DNA of 64,000 nucleotides from Schistosoma haematobium. Its lineage: Eukaryota; Platyhelminthes; Trematoda; Strigeidida; Schistosomatidae. The stretch's first letter is position 1; the number at the start of each line of letters is the position of its first letter. The notes beneath the pieces are model-generated. The model searched no databases and was not told where the DNA came from. It saw nothing but the letters and a program-made list of their open reading frames with translations. The position numbers and the translations under genes are program-made. Positions 50,200 through 62,294 of this stretch are shown here, piece after piece. The stretch spans positions 71,183,864 through 71,247,863 of the forward strand of contig NC_067196.1 in NCBI RefSeq assembly GCF_000699445.3, given 5' to 3'.

Positions 50200-50804
50200 A
50201 CCTTCAAACAATCGATTTTGGCCAGCCAGTTTGGTTGCTGCAGCCGCCATACATCCTGCAGCAGCTGGTTTAGTGTCTTCTGGGAGCAGTAATTTTACTG
50301 CTGCAGTCAATTCGGGCATTAATATTGCAAATAGTAGTCACAGCGTCAATGCAAATCCAAATACAACACGAACTGACTGTCGGATATCAGATGGAAGACC
50401 TAATTCTTTAGACGAAGTAATCAGTGACACGTCAATAAGTTCAACGCCGAAGCAACAAGCCGAATGTGCTTACACTCCACAAACATATGACTCATCATCT
50501 GTCACACTACCTCAAAGTCCTGGACATAATCAAAATTTTGATTGCAAGCTTTCATCTGATTTGTGGAATCTAGATACACGAGTTGATTTACTAACTTCAC
50601 AGAAATTTTATTTCAATCTTCAATCTGGTGTATCTTCGACAAAAGTTCGGTCAAATATAAATGACAATACTAGGGAAATGTGCAACAATAAAGTCCTTCA
50701 AAATGGAACTAATTCATCAAGTTTGTCAAATCATAACCCTTCATTTCCATCAAACCCAAGTCATTGTTTGAATCCATTCAGCTCCACCCCTACAGTGAGC
50801 ACAG
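50200..50804 (+). CDS. PKNOX/Prep exon: post-homeodomain RFWP segment and Ser-rich region
   Basis: The acceptor is tgcattttcatgttttag ending at 50199 and the donor is gtaaat at 50805. Joining AG plus A gives RPSNNRFWPASL directly after the basic tail of the previous exon. Vertebrate PKNOX1 has a similar RP..RFWP segment at the equivalent place, so this confirms subfamily and splice choice. An Ala-rich run (LVAAAAIHPAAAGLV) follows, then about 170 Ser/Asn/Thr-rich residues with no recognisable domain. The exon ends in phase 1. Confidence 0.92.
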
Positions 50805-52099
50805 GTAAATCACTAGCTATTTAATAATATTCTATAAATAATCAATCAGTCTTCATAAAATAAGTCAATATTGCTTTTCTATTTTTTTATTCAACTTTCC
50901 ATAAATTTTATTTTCATTTCAAATGTATTACCAAATAGAGTCTTTGTTTCTGCATAGTTCATGTTATAGAATACCCACCAGAACTAATTTTACTTTCCAC
51001 CATTTTTATCTTTTACAAACATAAACGGATTTGTAACAAACATTATAGTACAATGAGATGAATCCATTTATTGCATATATTCCTGTCAACTGTTCATCAA
51101 TAAAAGATAATAATATTGATTAACTCAATACAAGGAATGTGCACATACTACTTTATGTATTGATCAAGTTAGCTGACAAAGATATCTGCCTATACACTTC
51201 ATTTTTCTTGGAAAAGCCTCGACCAACCAGAAAATAGTTGCTTTATGAACAGAAAACTTCGTTATTTTCAAAATGTGACTGATTTTTCTGCTCTATTAGG
51301 TAATGTAAACAAATCGTATCAATGGCTAGTGCATGATTAGAAATATAGAACTATTACTATTCATGGATTCATATCCTCCGTAAAAACCAATAGGAAAATG
51401 ATGAAGTTCCTGTTTAAAAGCAAATAAAAAGGATCAACTGAAGGGAAAAAATCCCAACAAGTAAGTTGAAATATCCAGCTGTTAGTACATTATTGATATA
51501 GGTGTTTAGTTGTTTTCAAGGAGGCGTGAAGGAAAATATGGTTAATCCAAGCCATAGAATCGCATTTATCTATCATAAAAGAGTGTGGAAATGGGGAAGG
51601 AACAGAAGAAAATATGAATCAGTGAATTGGTCATCATATACGGAATATACATGTTTGTGTAATTAGGAATAATAAACAATAACAGTTGATGGCTCACCAA
51701 TGTCAGTGTAAAAAATACGCATATTAGAACTGAAAAAAATGTGTAAAGTTACGAATGCACTACACAATGAAGCGTTTTAGCTGAAACATAAATTTCCATC
51801 ATCACTACTTCATGTCACTGTAGATTACACTGAAAAATCAAAAACTAAAGGTGGATATGTTATATTCCTCTGTGAACCGAGATGAATACTGTAAATTGTT
51901 GAAGCTGAAGAAAGACACTTAATCTGAAAGTAGTAATAAAAATAAGTGATTTTGTAAATTTCAGATGACATACACTGTAAGTGTTGGAGTAATATTCTCA
52001 TTTGGATCTGTTGATATGACATTTAGCTGATGATATTCTAATGATAAATTAAACTCTAATGAAAAAGACACAATTTAAAAACAGTATTATGAGTTTATT

Positions 52100-52268
52100 T
52101 GTATTGGTTGTTTGAATCTTCCCTTCAATGTTAATTTCTGTAATTAATCAGTCTCCTTTAGCATATGCGCATCCTGTGCGGATTGCCTCAATATTGTTTT
52201 AGATCACAAGTATCATAAGCAGAGATGGATGGTGGCTAGCAATAGAACCCAGAACACGTGTTTCAACC
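52100..52268 (-). mobile_element. Truncated family A element
   Basis: The terminus-like stretch (ttgtttgaatcttccc) is followed by agcatatgcgcatcctgtgc and gagatggatggtggctagca, in the family A minus-strand order. It breaks off inside the hammerhead end at about 52268. Confidence 0.65.
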
Positions 52269-52849
52269 TGTGCCGTGAATTATTTATATTGTTATCCATT
52301 ATCAAAGTATTTATATCCGAACATCGTGTTGCGTCATTACAGTTATCACATAAATTTGTTTCTCCAGTTTAAGTTTTCTTCAAACTATGTCGTCTGTTTT
52401 CATAACTCTAGTTGCAATACATTATCATCAGTTGGTAAAATATGCGACCAGCAGTTGATTTATTGACGACACTGTTCATATCCACAAATGTTTATTTGAT
52501 AATGGATAGTTTAATTTCAAAGTTTTTATGGCGAGACTAATTTATGGACGACCTATGAACGAATTTAAAGTGACCTTGAAAAACACCAGCCAATCAGCAA
52601 ACAGTCACTATAGAGTAAAAGTATATTATACAAAACCGAAGAAATAAAGTGGATACACTTCTTATATGTGGTTCAAAAACTTGTCAAGGTAAGAAAGAGG
52701 TTCGGAGGTTCTAAAATCGTAGTGCATGCAGCAGAGGAAATCACCCATATGGCTACAGAATAGTCGGTCTCTGGAACCATGATAAGGTCACAAAAGCTCT
52801 TTCAGCCTCGACTACGTAGCTCCAATATTGTTTGTGTGCACTCCGGTTG

Positions 52850-53330
52850 TTGAGTACACAAAATGCCACCTGTGAATAACGACGCGATGCACATAACCAA
52901 GCCTATGTATGAGTCTGTGTGCTCTGCAATCATCCGTATATTTTGTAGTACCTGGATGCAGCCAGTGTTACTGGTGCTTTTATAATTGTTGTGGATGCGG
53001 AGGAATAGACCAATAATTATCATGTTAAGTCCAATGGTGTCCTTGGACTTTAAATGGGCATTTCCCATTGTTCGATATCTGTTCACTTGTTGAATATTGT
53101 ACAAAATGTTGTTTTCCATTTTTATGGTACGATGTGGTATGTTTGGTTAGTATATAAATAGAGTGTGTCTGAAATACAATGATTCATCTCTCAGAGGCTG
53201 TGACTTGCGTTCTGGACTCAACTGGCTGGGACAGACAGGGAAGTGGAACCAATCGGAACTCTAGGTCGTCCATTACGTTCGTAAGTGGTTACGTGTCATT
53301 GAATCGATCGATAAATACTCTGCTCTCTAA
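52850..53330 (+). mobile_element. LTR-like fragment (solo LTR or relic), plus orientation
   Basis: A TATA-like tatataaata (53151-53160) is followed by gtctgaaat and, about 45 bases on, by ttctggactcaactggctgg. The same order occurs on the minus strand at 60660-60830. The sequence is higher in GC than the flanks. No gag-pol coding was seen. The family (Ty3/Gypsy or BEL) was not determined, and the left border is uncertain. Confidence 0.55.
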
Positions 53331-53570
53331 TCTCTTCAGTCAAGGACAGAACAATTAGCACAGGGTATAAATCAACCACAACTTAAAGTCACAACAATAA
53401 TCCAGTTCGCACTGATTGTCGTAATTCGCTCTATTTAGGAATTATATACTGGGTTTTCATCACGAACTGACATCAGCTATAATGCCGAAATTCTATTTAG
53501 CCAAATAAATGAAAAACTTTCGTGCTAAAATCCGAGATCTTTTATCTTATACCTGATTGTTTCCTCCACA

Positions 53571-53747
53571 AATTATAGTCTCGCCGTTTTGTTTGTTGCA
53601 GCCGACCAGTTGTCACGTTTTGCATGAAAACCCCTGTAAACCGGTCGTACGTCAGCATTAGGCACTGAAGTTGGCGCCGTAACCTCGAAATCTCTAACAT
53701 GCTTCTGATTGGCTCATCTATAAATTAGAGTCTCGCCGTTTTTGTTT
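53571..53747. repeat. Direct repeat pair about 152 bp apart
   Basis: Related stretches at 53571-53594 and 53723-53747 share the core agtctcgccgtttt and a T-rich 3' side. The 130 bp between is GC-richer than the intron. They may be ends or internal repeats of an unclassified element. Confidence 0.5.
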
Positions 53748-53884
53748 TTATGTCACTCCCAAAGACATCAACTTAAGCTACAAAACCCCATTAATAAATT
53801 TCATTGTAGATATATTCTCTCGTGAATAATTTCATCTTTAAAAAAATTTTTTTTGTGTGGATTATTCCATTTCCTCATTTTTAG

Positions 53885-55545
53885 ATTTAACACAAACAAT
53901 ACCAGGAAAATATGATTCAATACATGAAAATTTATCGATAAAACAATCGGATGAAACAGTTATTAAACGTTTAACTCCATTATTAATGTCATCAATATCA
54001 TCGTCGTCATCATCATCAACATGTTCTACCTCGAAAGATATTGATCACTGTGTAGATGGTGTTCAACAAAAGCAAAATAATAATAATAGAAATGGGATAA
54101 TAGATAAGAATTATGTCATTAATAAATCAATCAATAATAAAACATCAGTAGATAATCATTTATTCAGAAATGAAATAAATCATAATAATAATGACTTAAT
54201 TAATGTAAAATCTGAACGTAATTTCCACGAATTTAATCCTGTTCTACAAAATTTACCAATAGAATCTAATAATGGTAAAATGAATTTATTAGCCAATAGA
54301 TTATTAGAGTCTGATTTAATCAACAGTAATAATAATAATAATAATAATAATAGTACTAGTAGTAGTAATGGTAATAATGATAATACTAACAATACTGTGA
54401 ATAATGATAGGGATCATTTAAACACATTAAATAATAATGATTCTTATGAAATACAATCACAAAATGATGCAACAGTTCCTATAATGATGATGAATTCATC
54501 GTCAAATTATCCGCCGAATTATTCATCAATGCTATTATCACAAGCACAAAATTATTCGAATTATTTATCTAATAATATAAGCAATTCAAATAATTTATTA
54601 TCATTTGATGTACATCCGAACAATCTGAGGTACAGTCATACTAACAAAGATAATAACAATAATAATGATAATAATAATCTAAATCAGTTAAATTATACAT
54701 CTCATTCATATCCTAATATTATTACTAATCCAACTGGAAGGCCAAATACCGGATTTAATCGTTCAGTGGATTTTTCTACATCAGATGTAAATGATACTCC
54801 TGTTACATCATTTTCAAGGATTCCATTACATCATCAACAGCAACATGATAGTTTATCGCCATCTATACAACAAAAAACAGAATTACCATGTTACCTAACT
54901 GATCAATGGTCAAATATTACCCCTATATCAACTAATCAATTTACACATAATTTAAATACTATAAATCAGTATACTACATTTCCTTCAAGTTGGACAAATA
55001 AATTAAAAAACTTTAATTCTTCTATATTACAAATAGATAATGGAAATATTGATTCATTGTCTGGTTCATCAGATGAAGATATTCAACATCATCGACATTC
55101 TCATCGGCATTTAGCATTAGAAAATGAACAGTTTATGCATTGTTTACGAGGTTCTGCTTTATTAAATCGTAATGAAGAAACAAATACTGATCAGTCATCA
55201 ATTTTACATAGTGCTAACCATCAATTAATTTATAATCTTCCCAATGATATGAACAATCTGAATTATACACATACAGAGTTAGGTATACAAGAGTCATTGA
55301 ATTCTAAATCAATTTATCCAGTCCAATATGATCAACATCATCAGCATCATCATCACCATTCACAATATGACACTACGATCCCAACTGGCAATATCGGTGA
55401 TACATGCACAGAAAATGATGATGACGGTTGTGATAATAATAATAATAGTAACGACAACAATAAAAGCAGTTTATCATTTTTTAAATCACCAGCAACAGGT
55501 TCATTGACGAAATCTACTTCTATATTTCAATATCATAATTCATAA
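53885..55545 (+). CDS. PKNOX/Prep terminal exon: 552-residue Asn-rich tail with stop codon
   Basis: The acceptor is tttcctcatttttag ending at 53884, and its two first bases complete GAT after phase 1. The open frame runs to TAA at 55543-55545. Composition is dominated by Asn, Ser and His. Poly-Asn runs are encoded by AAT triplets (for example around 54329-54352), and there is a poly-Ser run near 54000 and His clusters near 55090 and 55335. No globular domain is seen. Vertebrate PKNOX proteins end far sooner after the homeodomain, so this tail is a lineage expansion. Its membership in the gene rests on phase, splice sites and the absence of any other gene start here. It could in principle be alternatively spliced. 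Confidence 0.85.
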
Positions 55546-56465
55546 ACAGTCATTTACTCTTCATGTTTTACTCCTCAAGTTTTTATTTTATTTTCTCTTT
55601 CTTTACTTCCCTTCCCTCTTCGTGTTTGTACATAAGTAAAAATTTGATATTTCATGAAGCAGAAATCATTAAATATATATACATAAATATGAACAAATAT
55701 GTAACTTTTATTAAGAATGATAATCCATTGAATAACAACAGTTACTATGACCACTACTTACTGCTCTTTTTCTTTCAAATGAAAACGTCTCTCTCATTAT
55801 TCTTATTCTTTTATTGTGTTTTATAAACAAATCAAATGGTTCTTTTGAAAAAGAAACAAAACAAAACAAACCTAAACATTAATTGGTTGTTGATAGACAA
55901 ATATGTTTGGTTTCAGTTAGATTGTATGATCATTAGTATAAATTACAGAGTATAAACATAAATTGAAATGATTTGATAACTGCCAGAAATTATGTAAAAT
56001 CTTTTTTTTACGATAATATCATTATTATGTAATGTGTTTCCATAAATATATTTTTCTTTGGGATATTCGATAACAACTGACTATAAAAACAGTAAAATGT
56101 AATGAGATGAAACAATTTAATCAGGAATTATGTCACAAAAGAAGAATGAAACATTCAATGACATATTGTATAATACACAATAATGATTATAATTGAATTG
56201 AATGATACATTAAGAAAATAAGAATGAAATTTCATTATTTGTTTGTTTGGTTTAAGGATTTTTGTTTGAGAACGTTTTTAGTTTTTATCTGTCTATTTGT
56301 TTTTTTGTTTGTTTGTCTTATTTTTTTCTTCCTATCACAACTAACTTCAAACGGAGAACAGGGTACTTACTATTAATATTAGTAACCATCAAAGTTGTTG
56401 TCATTATTATTATTAATATGAATATTGATAAAGTTGGAAAAAATAGAGAACAGAATGGCTAGTGA

Positions 56466-56500
56466 ATTTTATTATTATTATTATTATTACTATTATTAAT
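56466..56500. repeat. ATT trinucleotide microsatellite
   Basis: ATT repeat with one ACT interruption, downstream of the PKNOX-like gene. Confidence 0.9.
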
Positions 56501-56527
56501 TCGTTATTTTCATTATTATCAGTTTGA

Positions 56528-56533
56528 AATAAA
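56528..56533 (+). terminator. Candidate polyadenylation signal of the PKNOX-like gene
   Basis: This is a canonical AATAAA hexamer about 1 kb after the stop codon, in AT-rich 3' flank. Another AATAAA occurs near 57187. Which is used cannot be decided from sequence. Confidence 0.25.
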
Positions 56534-58244
56534 TTCATTCACTAACAAAATTGACTTAATTGTCTACATATTTATTTTGCTACTAGATACAAATATAAGT
56601 AGTTCAAATCAATTTAGGAAAATTTGTTAAGTCAGACTAAAATATACGTTGACTTTGATTAACTATGGTAGCCTCTTTAGACAGAAAGAATATACAAATG
56701 AGTATACATCTGGTAGATGATAATCGAATGGATAAGAAAAAGAATTTTGGAGAAGAGATATAATGCATCATTCACTAAAAGTACATAATAGTTTATCAAT
56801 TGCTTGAAATTGTTGTCGACAAATTGTGCATAGATGAATAACAAGGTTTACTACTTGAAAACAAGGATATCTTCTATAATTCCCTTTCTTTATACTATGC
56901 ATATCACTTGGATTTAAACGTGATGGATATCAATATTTCTTGTAACTCAATGTCAGTTTTAGAACAAATGAAGAAATGCTAACTACTGAAGTAGTTAAAT
57001 GAGTAACAAGCTAAAAAGCATGCAACCTTATAAAGAAACTTTCTCACAGTTTATATACAGTAGTTCGTTAAATTTGTTCCAAACTTTTGCTTTATTCAGT
57101 AAATGCTGAATAGTACCTATGTATATAAATAACTTACGAGTTTCTAAGTCATACAGCTATTAGATAAAATAACACTCATTATTAAATAAAATCTTAAAGT
57201 GCACATGTTGTCTAATATTTCATACAAATTACAGTTTCATAATAAGGTACCACTGTTATTGTTATGGCTTAATATGTTCATGTCATAGTTATATTGATTG
57301 AAACCTCATTTCTTTCCAGAAATATAAGATTATATGATCACGAAAAAGGGAGAACGTGTTCATAATGTCTAATAAAATAAATTATCTTCATATTTTTCCT
57401 AAACGTTCCATTTTGAATGAGGTTAAGCTTCATAAAAGTTGCTCTCCGTTTGTGTATGGAGATGTTAGGCAACGGGCGAAAATTAGCAGGAATTCCTGGA
57501 TCAAGACTTCTTACTAGCTACCAGTAAATACCTAAAATGACCTAGTAAGATTAAAAAACACATGATATCAACAGGAACAAATTAAATCAATTATTTCGTG
57601 AAAAAATGCAACGGAACTCTTAGTATCACTATCTAGCGTGTATTCATATTATTAAAGAATATATTTGTATAAGATAAAATTATCCATAGTCCAGTCCATG
57701 AAAAATTCTCATCCCAGCACCATCTGAATACTCATAAATAATCCACAGAATGATACCACATCAGTCTAACTGATGTAGCCTATCATAAATTTAAATAACC
57801 GTAACATTAGTAATTATTTGTTCTAACCCAGATATTTACGTACAATTCGTCATTTCTTTCATCTTATTGTGGTTTCTATAGTAGCTGTTCACTTAAAGCT
57901 ATGTGTGATTAACGTTTCTCAGCAAGTCAGACTTCTCGATTTAGTCGGAACATTGAGTCTATTGAACTGACGAACCAGTGTTTTTAGTCTACACAAGTTC
58001 TAAATGTATATAAATGACTATTTTAAAATTTATAAAAAATTTGTGGATTTTGCCGTCAAAACTCAATCCCTTCTACAATTAAAGTAACTTCAAAAACTAA
58101 CAATTGAAAAATTCCTTTCACTACACTCGCTATTGTAGTGAGCGAGAATACAAGTGGGAACAATCGAATATATTTAAGCACAAAATTACAGAACATCTTA
58201 CTAAAATCTGAGAACCATGCAGTAAACACTTCATTTGCAAAATG

Positions 58245-58460
58245 TCAATCAATTGTCTAAGAACTTGACTTTTCCTTTTGTAAATACCAGTCAATCGTCT
58301 TAGACTTCATGTTCTTTTGTTTCCACACCAATCATTCTTTGTTCTCGTTCCTTTTGCTTTGATCTTCTTAACCTTCTCTCGCCAGACATTTCACTTTTGA
58401 TTGATGATACATACTACTTATATCTGTCAACATCAGTGGCACACACCACAATATGTTCAG
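58245..58460 (+). repeat. Dispersed repeat family C copy upstream of the DCST-like gene
   Basis: A pyrimidine-rich segment (cgttccttttgctttgatct) is followed by cttttgattgatgatacata, ctacttatatctgtc and cacacaccacaatat. This is the same order as the inverted copy at 13441-13640. It lies about 260 bases before the DCST-like start codon and could include promoter sequence. Confidence 0.6.
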
Positions 58461-58720
58461 GAAACGCTTCGTTCAACATATATTATGCTGTTCTAAATTA
58501 TATCATAGAAGCCTGTTCTCTTTTGCTTGCCAGAACTACTTTTTAATATGACTGATAATTCACCTCATCAATTTAATGGTTTACTTCAAACGTTTAATTA
58601 AATTCTATTAACATATGATTATTGATTTTCTGATTTTAAATAGCTCTGTTATGCAGAAATTTAAGATAATATTTTAATGCATATTCATAGTTGTTCACTA
58701 ATTTGACCAACCAACTTAAC

Positions 58721-60463
58721 ATGTTTTCACTGAAGAAAATCAACGACAAGCTTTGTGAACACCAATTAGATTCAAGCGATTGTGACATTATATCAATTAA
58801 AAATGAGTTAGGTAGTAAGATATCTCCCAAGCGTAATGTAGCTGATTCAAATTGGTATCGTGAATCGCAAAAGAACGCAAGAAATTCTTTAATTAGCCAG
58901 TATACACCACTGAGTATGAATTCGAATAATGCAATTTCAAATGAAAAGAGTGATAAGAACACCAAACGATTTACTTGTAAAGAGGAGGTAAAATATGCTG
59001 AAAAGTTGAAAGTAGTAACTACAATGAATCAAAAAGAAGTAAGCTCTGAAACAGTTAACAATAGGGAGGTAAGAGAACAACCTACAGAAGAAGAAACCTG
59101 GCATGGAGCAAGACGAATGAACGATGCATTTCAAAATCGATCAAATACTTGTCAAAATCGAACTCATGAAAAGGGATATAAAGGAAGTGGAAAAGATAAA
59201 CAAGATTATTCCCTCAAAAATAAATATTCTGAGTCAATGAAACTAGATGAACAACAAATAAAAGCAGCTTTATATGAATTGCAAAGACCATCATGCCTAC
59301 TAATCCCACTGTATTATTTATGTCAGTTATGTTGGAATTTTTGTCGTAGATATCCTATTCGAATTACATTATGCCACAAACAGAAATGGAGACCATTACA
59401 GAACATAGAAAAGATATGTGTAAAAAATACTTTAGGTTTGATTTTTGGATTAAGCCTAGGATTCATAACATATTTCTTATTTATGATCACGTTTTCAGGA
59501 AATCCACATTTATCCACATTATTAAGCGCTTACATCATGTTGATAAGTGTATATGGTTTAGCATTCTCTGGAAATTTTCAATGTATCACATTATTAACAT
59601 TTCCATATATAATTGCTACACGTTTACGTTGGGCAATTTTAATCTATGCAACTGGTATATCATTCAATGGACCTGGTTTAAATTTTCTACATAATTCAGG
59701 TAATTTTCGCAATTCCATTGTTTGTATCATAGCACAAGTGAATACAAATATGATGGTATTGAAAAAGTTAACTCAATCACCATTCATTGTATTGAAAGAT
59801 CAATTAGAAAATATGATTGATGGTATTAACAATATTCGAAATACCTTAAGAAACTTATTATTTAAAATTAATTTCTCCATTATACAATTAACTAATGTAA
59901 TGGAAAGTCAAGCCAGTTGGATACATTCATTAATTATAGCATGTGAAGATAAAATTTCTTTGATGAATCAATGTTTAGCTTTTTTTAATAATATTTACTT
60001 TAGTTGTGTGAATAGTTTTAAAATTTTAAGTAGTCTATGTCGTTTTATCAGATTTTTTGCTAAAGATACTTGTGTTTCATCAGAAAAATTTACAGATTTA
60101 TGCCGAAAACAAAGTGCCGTACTTGAAGAGACATTGAACATTACAACAACAACAGAATTAACTAAACAACTTCATGAAATAATCCATTTGATTGGAAGTA
60201 AAAATTTAACACTTTATGATAATTTAAGTAATATAGAAGTTATTTTCAATGATGATCATTATATATCAAATAAACTTCAACAAAGAATGGATCATTTTGT
60301 ACAAGCTATTGATGTTGTGAAATTGATTTTACCTTGGATTTTAGTAGTATGGACATTATTCACCATGTTGATATTAGTTATACAAGCAATTATATTTAAA
60401 AAGTGTTGGCTATCAAAGGACTCATATGATAATGTATATATAACTGATGAATTTATTAAACAA
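58721..60463 (+). CDS. DC-STAMP-domain protein (DCST1/DCST2-like), exon 1
   Basis: ATG at 58721 is the first Met after an in-frame TAG at 58688. The frame continues to a gtgagt donor at 60464 (581 codons). The N-terminal 200 or so residues are hydrophilic and Lys/Asn/Ser-rich. Membrane segments follow at about 235-257 (LGLIFGLSLGFITYF), 262-285 and 288-312, then a roughly 220-residue loop with Cys and predicted N-glycosylation sites, and a further membrane segment at 536-559 (ILPWILVVWTLFTML). After it comes YDNVYITDEF, matching the F/YDN.YIT.DF motif of DCST1/DCST2. The segment with LAFSGNFQCITLL and the GPGLNFLHN stretch also fits the family. Known members (Drosophila sneaky, C. elegans SPE-42/SPE-49, vertebrate DCST1/2) are sperm membrane proteins needed for fertilisation. 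Function here is inferred. A short upstream 5' exon is possible. Confidence 0.88.
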
Positions 60464-60579
60464 GTGAGTTGTAAATATAATTGAATAATAAGTATCTTAC
60501 AAATACATCACTATATATCATGCAACTTATTAGTTACACCAATTTACCATCATGTACTTATATAGCTTTTGTTGTGTCT

Positions 60580-60860
60580 TTATGGCCCGCCAATCAAAAT
60601 ACGAATTATTCGCTCTTATACTGTACTAAACTAATGACGTCCGACCAGTCTGATCAGCCTAGCGTCCTATTGGTCCGTAGCTCGTCTAACCCATCCAGCT
60701 GAGTCCAGAATGCCAACAACAGCCTCCACTATGCGAATAACTTATTTCAGACATATTAGGTTTATATACCAAACAAACAGACCGCAACACACCATAAGAT
60801 AGGAAATAACATTCATACACAATAAAGCCAAAAAGTGACTGTGAATATGGGAAACGGTAA
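60580..60860 (-). mobile_element. LTR-like fragment (solo LTR or relic), minus orientation
   Basis: On the minus strand ggtatataaacc precedes tgtctgaaataagttattcg and ttctggactcagctggatgg. This parallels the copy near 53150-53240. One end reads GGCGGGCCATAAAGACACAA. It lies in the first intron of the DCST-like gene. Confidence 0.6.
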
Positions 60861-61384
60861 TCAAATAACTGAGTATAATTTAAGGGCAGTAAATTGTATA
60901 ATAATAACCTGTAGGTGAAAATGAAGCTTATAATAAGGGGAATATACATATATAATCTAGCTACTGAATAGTTATACAATAAGAATATATAGATAATATT
61001 AGTCCATCAATAGGTCTCAGAAGTTACTCGTAATTTAATCTTCACTAGGATATGACAGTTTTCCAGCTTGTTTTTACTTAGGTTTCTTTATTTGACAAGA
61101 TATATGTATTTATTATTTTATAGGAATGAAGCGGTTAAAAATAAAGCTGATAAAGATGAATATTCTTGACACAATGTAAAGTTAGAATATTAAAATTTAT
61201 AAAGAGCTGTAGATTAACTTTATGAATTTGATTGAATGACAAATTTTTTTAAATTATGTGATAATGATAAATCTAACAATGTTTCTAAATACAAACTCAA
61301 CGACCTGATACTTCACAATCGATATATGATGAACAATTGACACAGAAAAGCTTTATTGATGACATTGATCATTTTCTTCTATCC

Positions 61385-61575
61385 TGGTCGTATTTGAAGT
61401 AAATGTAGAATATCCACACATATTGAGATGGTGGAGAAGATTTGCAGCTCAGGTGGATGATTTTGGTGGAGTTTTGTTCTCTGAGCTGGATGGTTTGATC
61501 GTGGAGCTTTCATCGTTCTTCTGAACGATATCATCAGCACAAACTTCAGATAGACTTCTATCTACCAAAATCCCC
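61385..61575. repeat. Unclassified GC-richer segment with small palindrome
   Basis: A segment with cacatattgagatggtgga and ggtggagttttgttctctga contains a short palindrome tcgttcttctgaacga at about 61513. It differs in composition from the intron and looks transposon-derived, but no homology could be assigned. Confidence 0.35.
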
Positions 61576-62294
61576 ACATATTAGATTGATCATGGTTATA
61601 CAGTATTATCTGGATATGAGAAATAAACACTTTAGTAAGGATAATTTGCTAGTAATTCATATCGATAGCATCATTTAAAGATTTGTCAACCTGAATAGCA
61701 ATAACAAGGTTGTACTAGAATATGTTCTTGGTGAAATAATTAGATATCATCAGGTAATTACTAATTTGCCAACTTTTTTTCGTAATGCATATAAGGACTA
61801 AAATAGTAGTGACAAAAATAAGTCTGTGATGTTCACAAGTAAGTGATACGTGTTGATCCTGTGCTGTATAGATCCAACCTTATTTACAAACTAACCGAAA
61901 AACAGTAATGATACTATTAATTAATAATTTTACTGAAAAAGTAAATCTCTGAAACCTCGAATAGTAGTTTGGAATGTAAATATGATTTGATATACTTTGA
62001 ATATTGGTACTTTATATCATATATTGCACACAGTTAACGAAGACTCCACATCATTTATTTTATTACCTATGTAGAAAATTATTGACTAATATACTTTATT
62101 ATAGATTAGAGATTGAGGTTATGAACTGGTTAGTATTAACTGACTGATTTGTGAGAGAATACACATTCTAAGCTTTGAAGAACAATATTAGTTATTTGAT
62201 TTATTGTCTTACTGAAAGTTGTTCTTAAAATTTCATATATTTACAGACATCATCAATCAATCCATTTTTCGTTTACCAATTTTTTATGTTTAAG

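Larger units (their letters stand above)
47954..53884 (+). other. PKNOX-like introns flanking the 50200 exon (2.2 and 3.1 kb)
   Basis: The 47954-50199 intron has only an ATA microsatellite and AT-rich DNA. The 50805-53884 intron has a truncated family A copy, an LTR-like fragment and the direct-repeat segment at 53571-53747. Nothing else is supported. Confidence 0.8.
1824..55545 (+). other. PKNOX/Prep-class TALE homeobox gene, 3' portion (six exons, 5' end outside window)
   Basis: This is the gene-level entry. Six exons at 1824-1956, 12933-13072, 18778-19188, 47706-47953, 50200-50804 and 53885-55545 join in frame to 1065 residues plus TAA. All junctions use GT/AG and their phases match (1, 0, 0, 2, 1). 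The encoded order is the second half of the Meis/PKNOX N-terminal domain, a linker, a TALE homeodomain, a basic stretch followed by RFWP, and a very long Ser/Asn-rich tail. PKNOX (Prep) rather than Meis is favoured by [20 protein letters not shown] and ILQPMLDSS, where Meis has HPYPSEEQK, TGLTILQ and IVQPMIDQS. Family knowledge: PKNOX proteins pair with PBC-class (Pbx/Exd) homeoproteins through the N-terminal domain and bind TGACAG-type sites in the nucleus. The exons encoding the first Meis/PKNOX block were not found in 1-1823 and must lie upstream. Introns are 11.0, 5.7, 28.5, 2.2 and 3.1 kb and are filled with repeats. Confidence 0.93.
55546..58720. other. Region between the PKNOX-like and DCST-like genes
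   Basis: About 3.2 kb of AT-rich DNA includes the putative PKNOX-like 3' UTR, an ATT microsatellite and a repeat C copy near the DCST-like start. No RNA gene or further coding region is seen. Confidence 0.7.
60464..62294 (+). other. DCST-like gene intron 1
   Basis: The 1.83 kb intron has a gtgagt donor and a tttaag acceptor. It contains an LTR-like fragment in reverse orientation (60580-60860) and an unclassified repeat-like segment (61385-61575). The rest is AT-rich with no supported gene. Confidence 0.8.

Noticed and set aside
54180..54392. Leucine-rich minus-strand frame
   Set aside because: It is the shadow of AAT-encoded poly-Asn codons in the terminal PKNOX exon.
58691..58720. TTG at 58691 as the start of the DCST-like protein
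   Set aside because: Eukaryotic initiation at TTG is improbable, and an ATG follows 30 bases later in the same frame.
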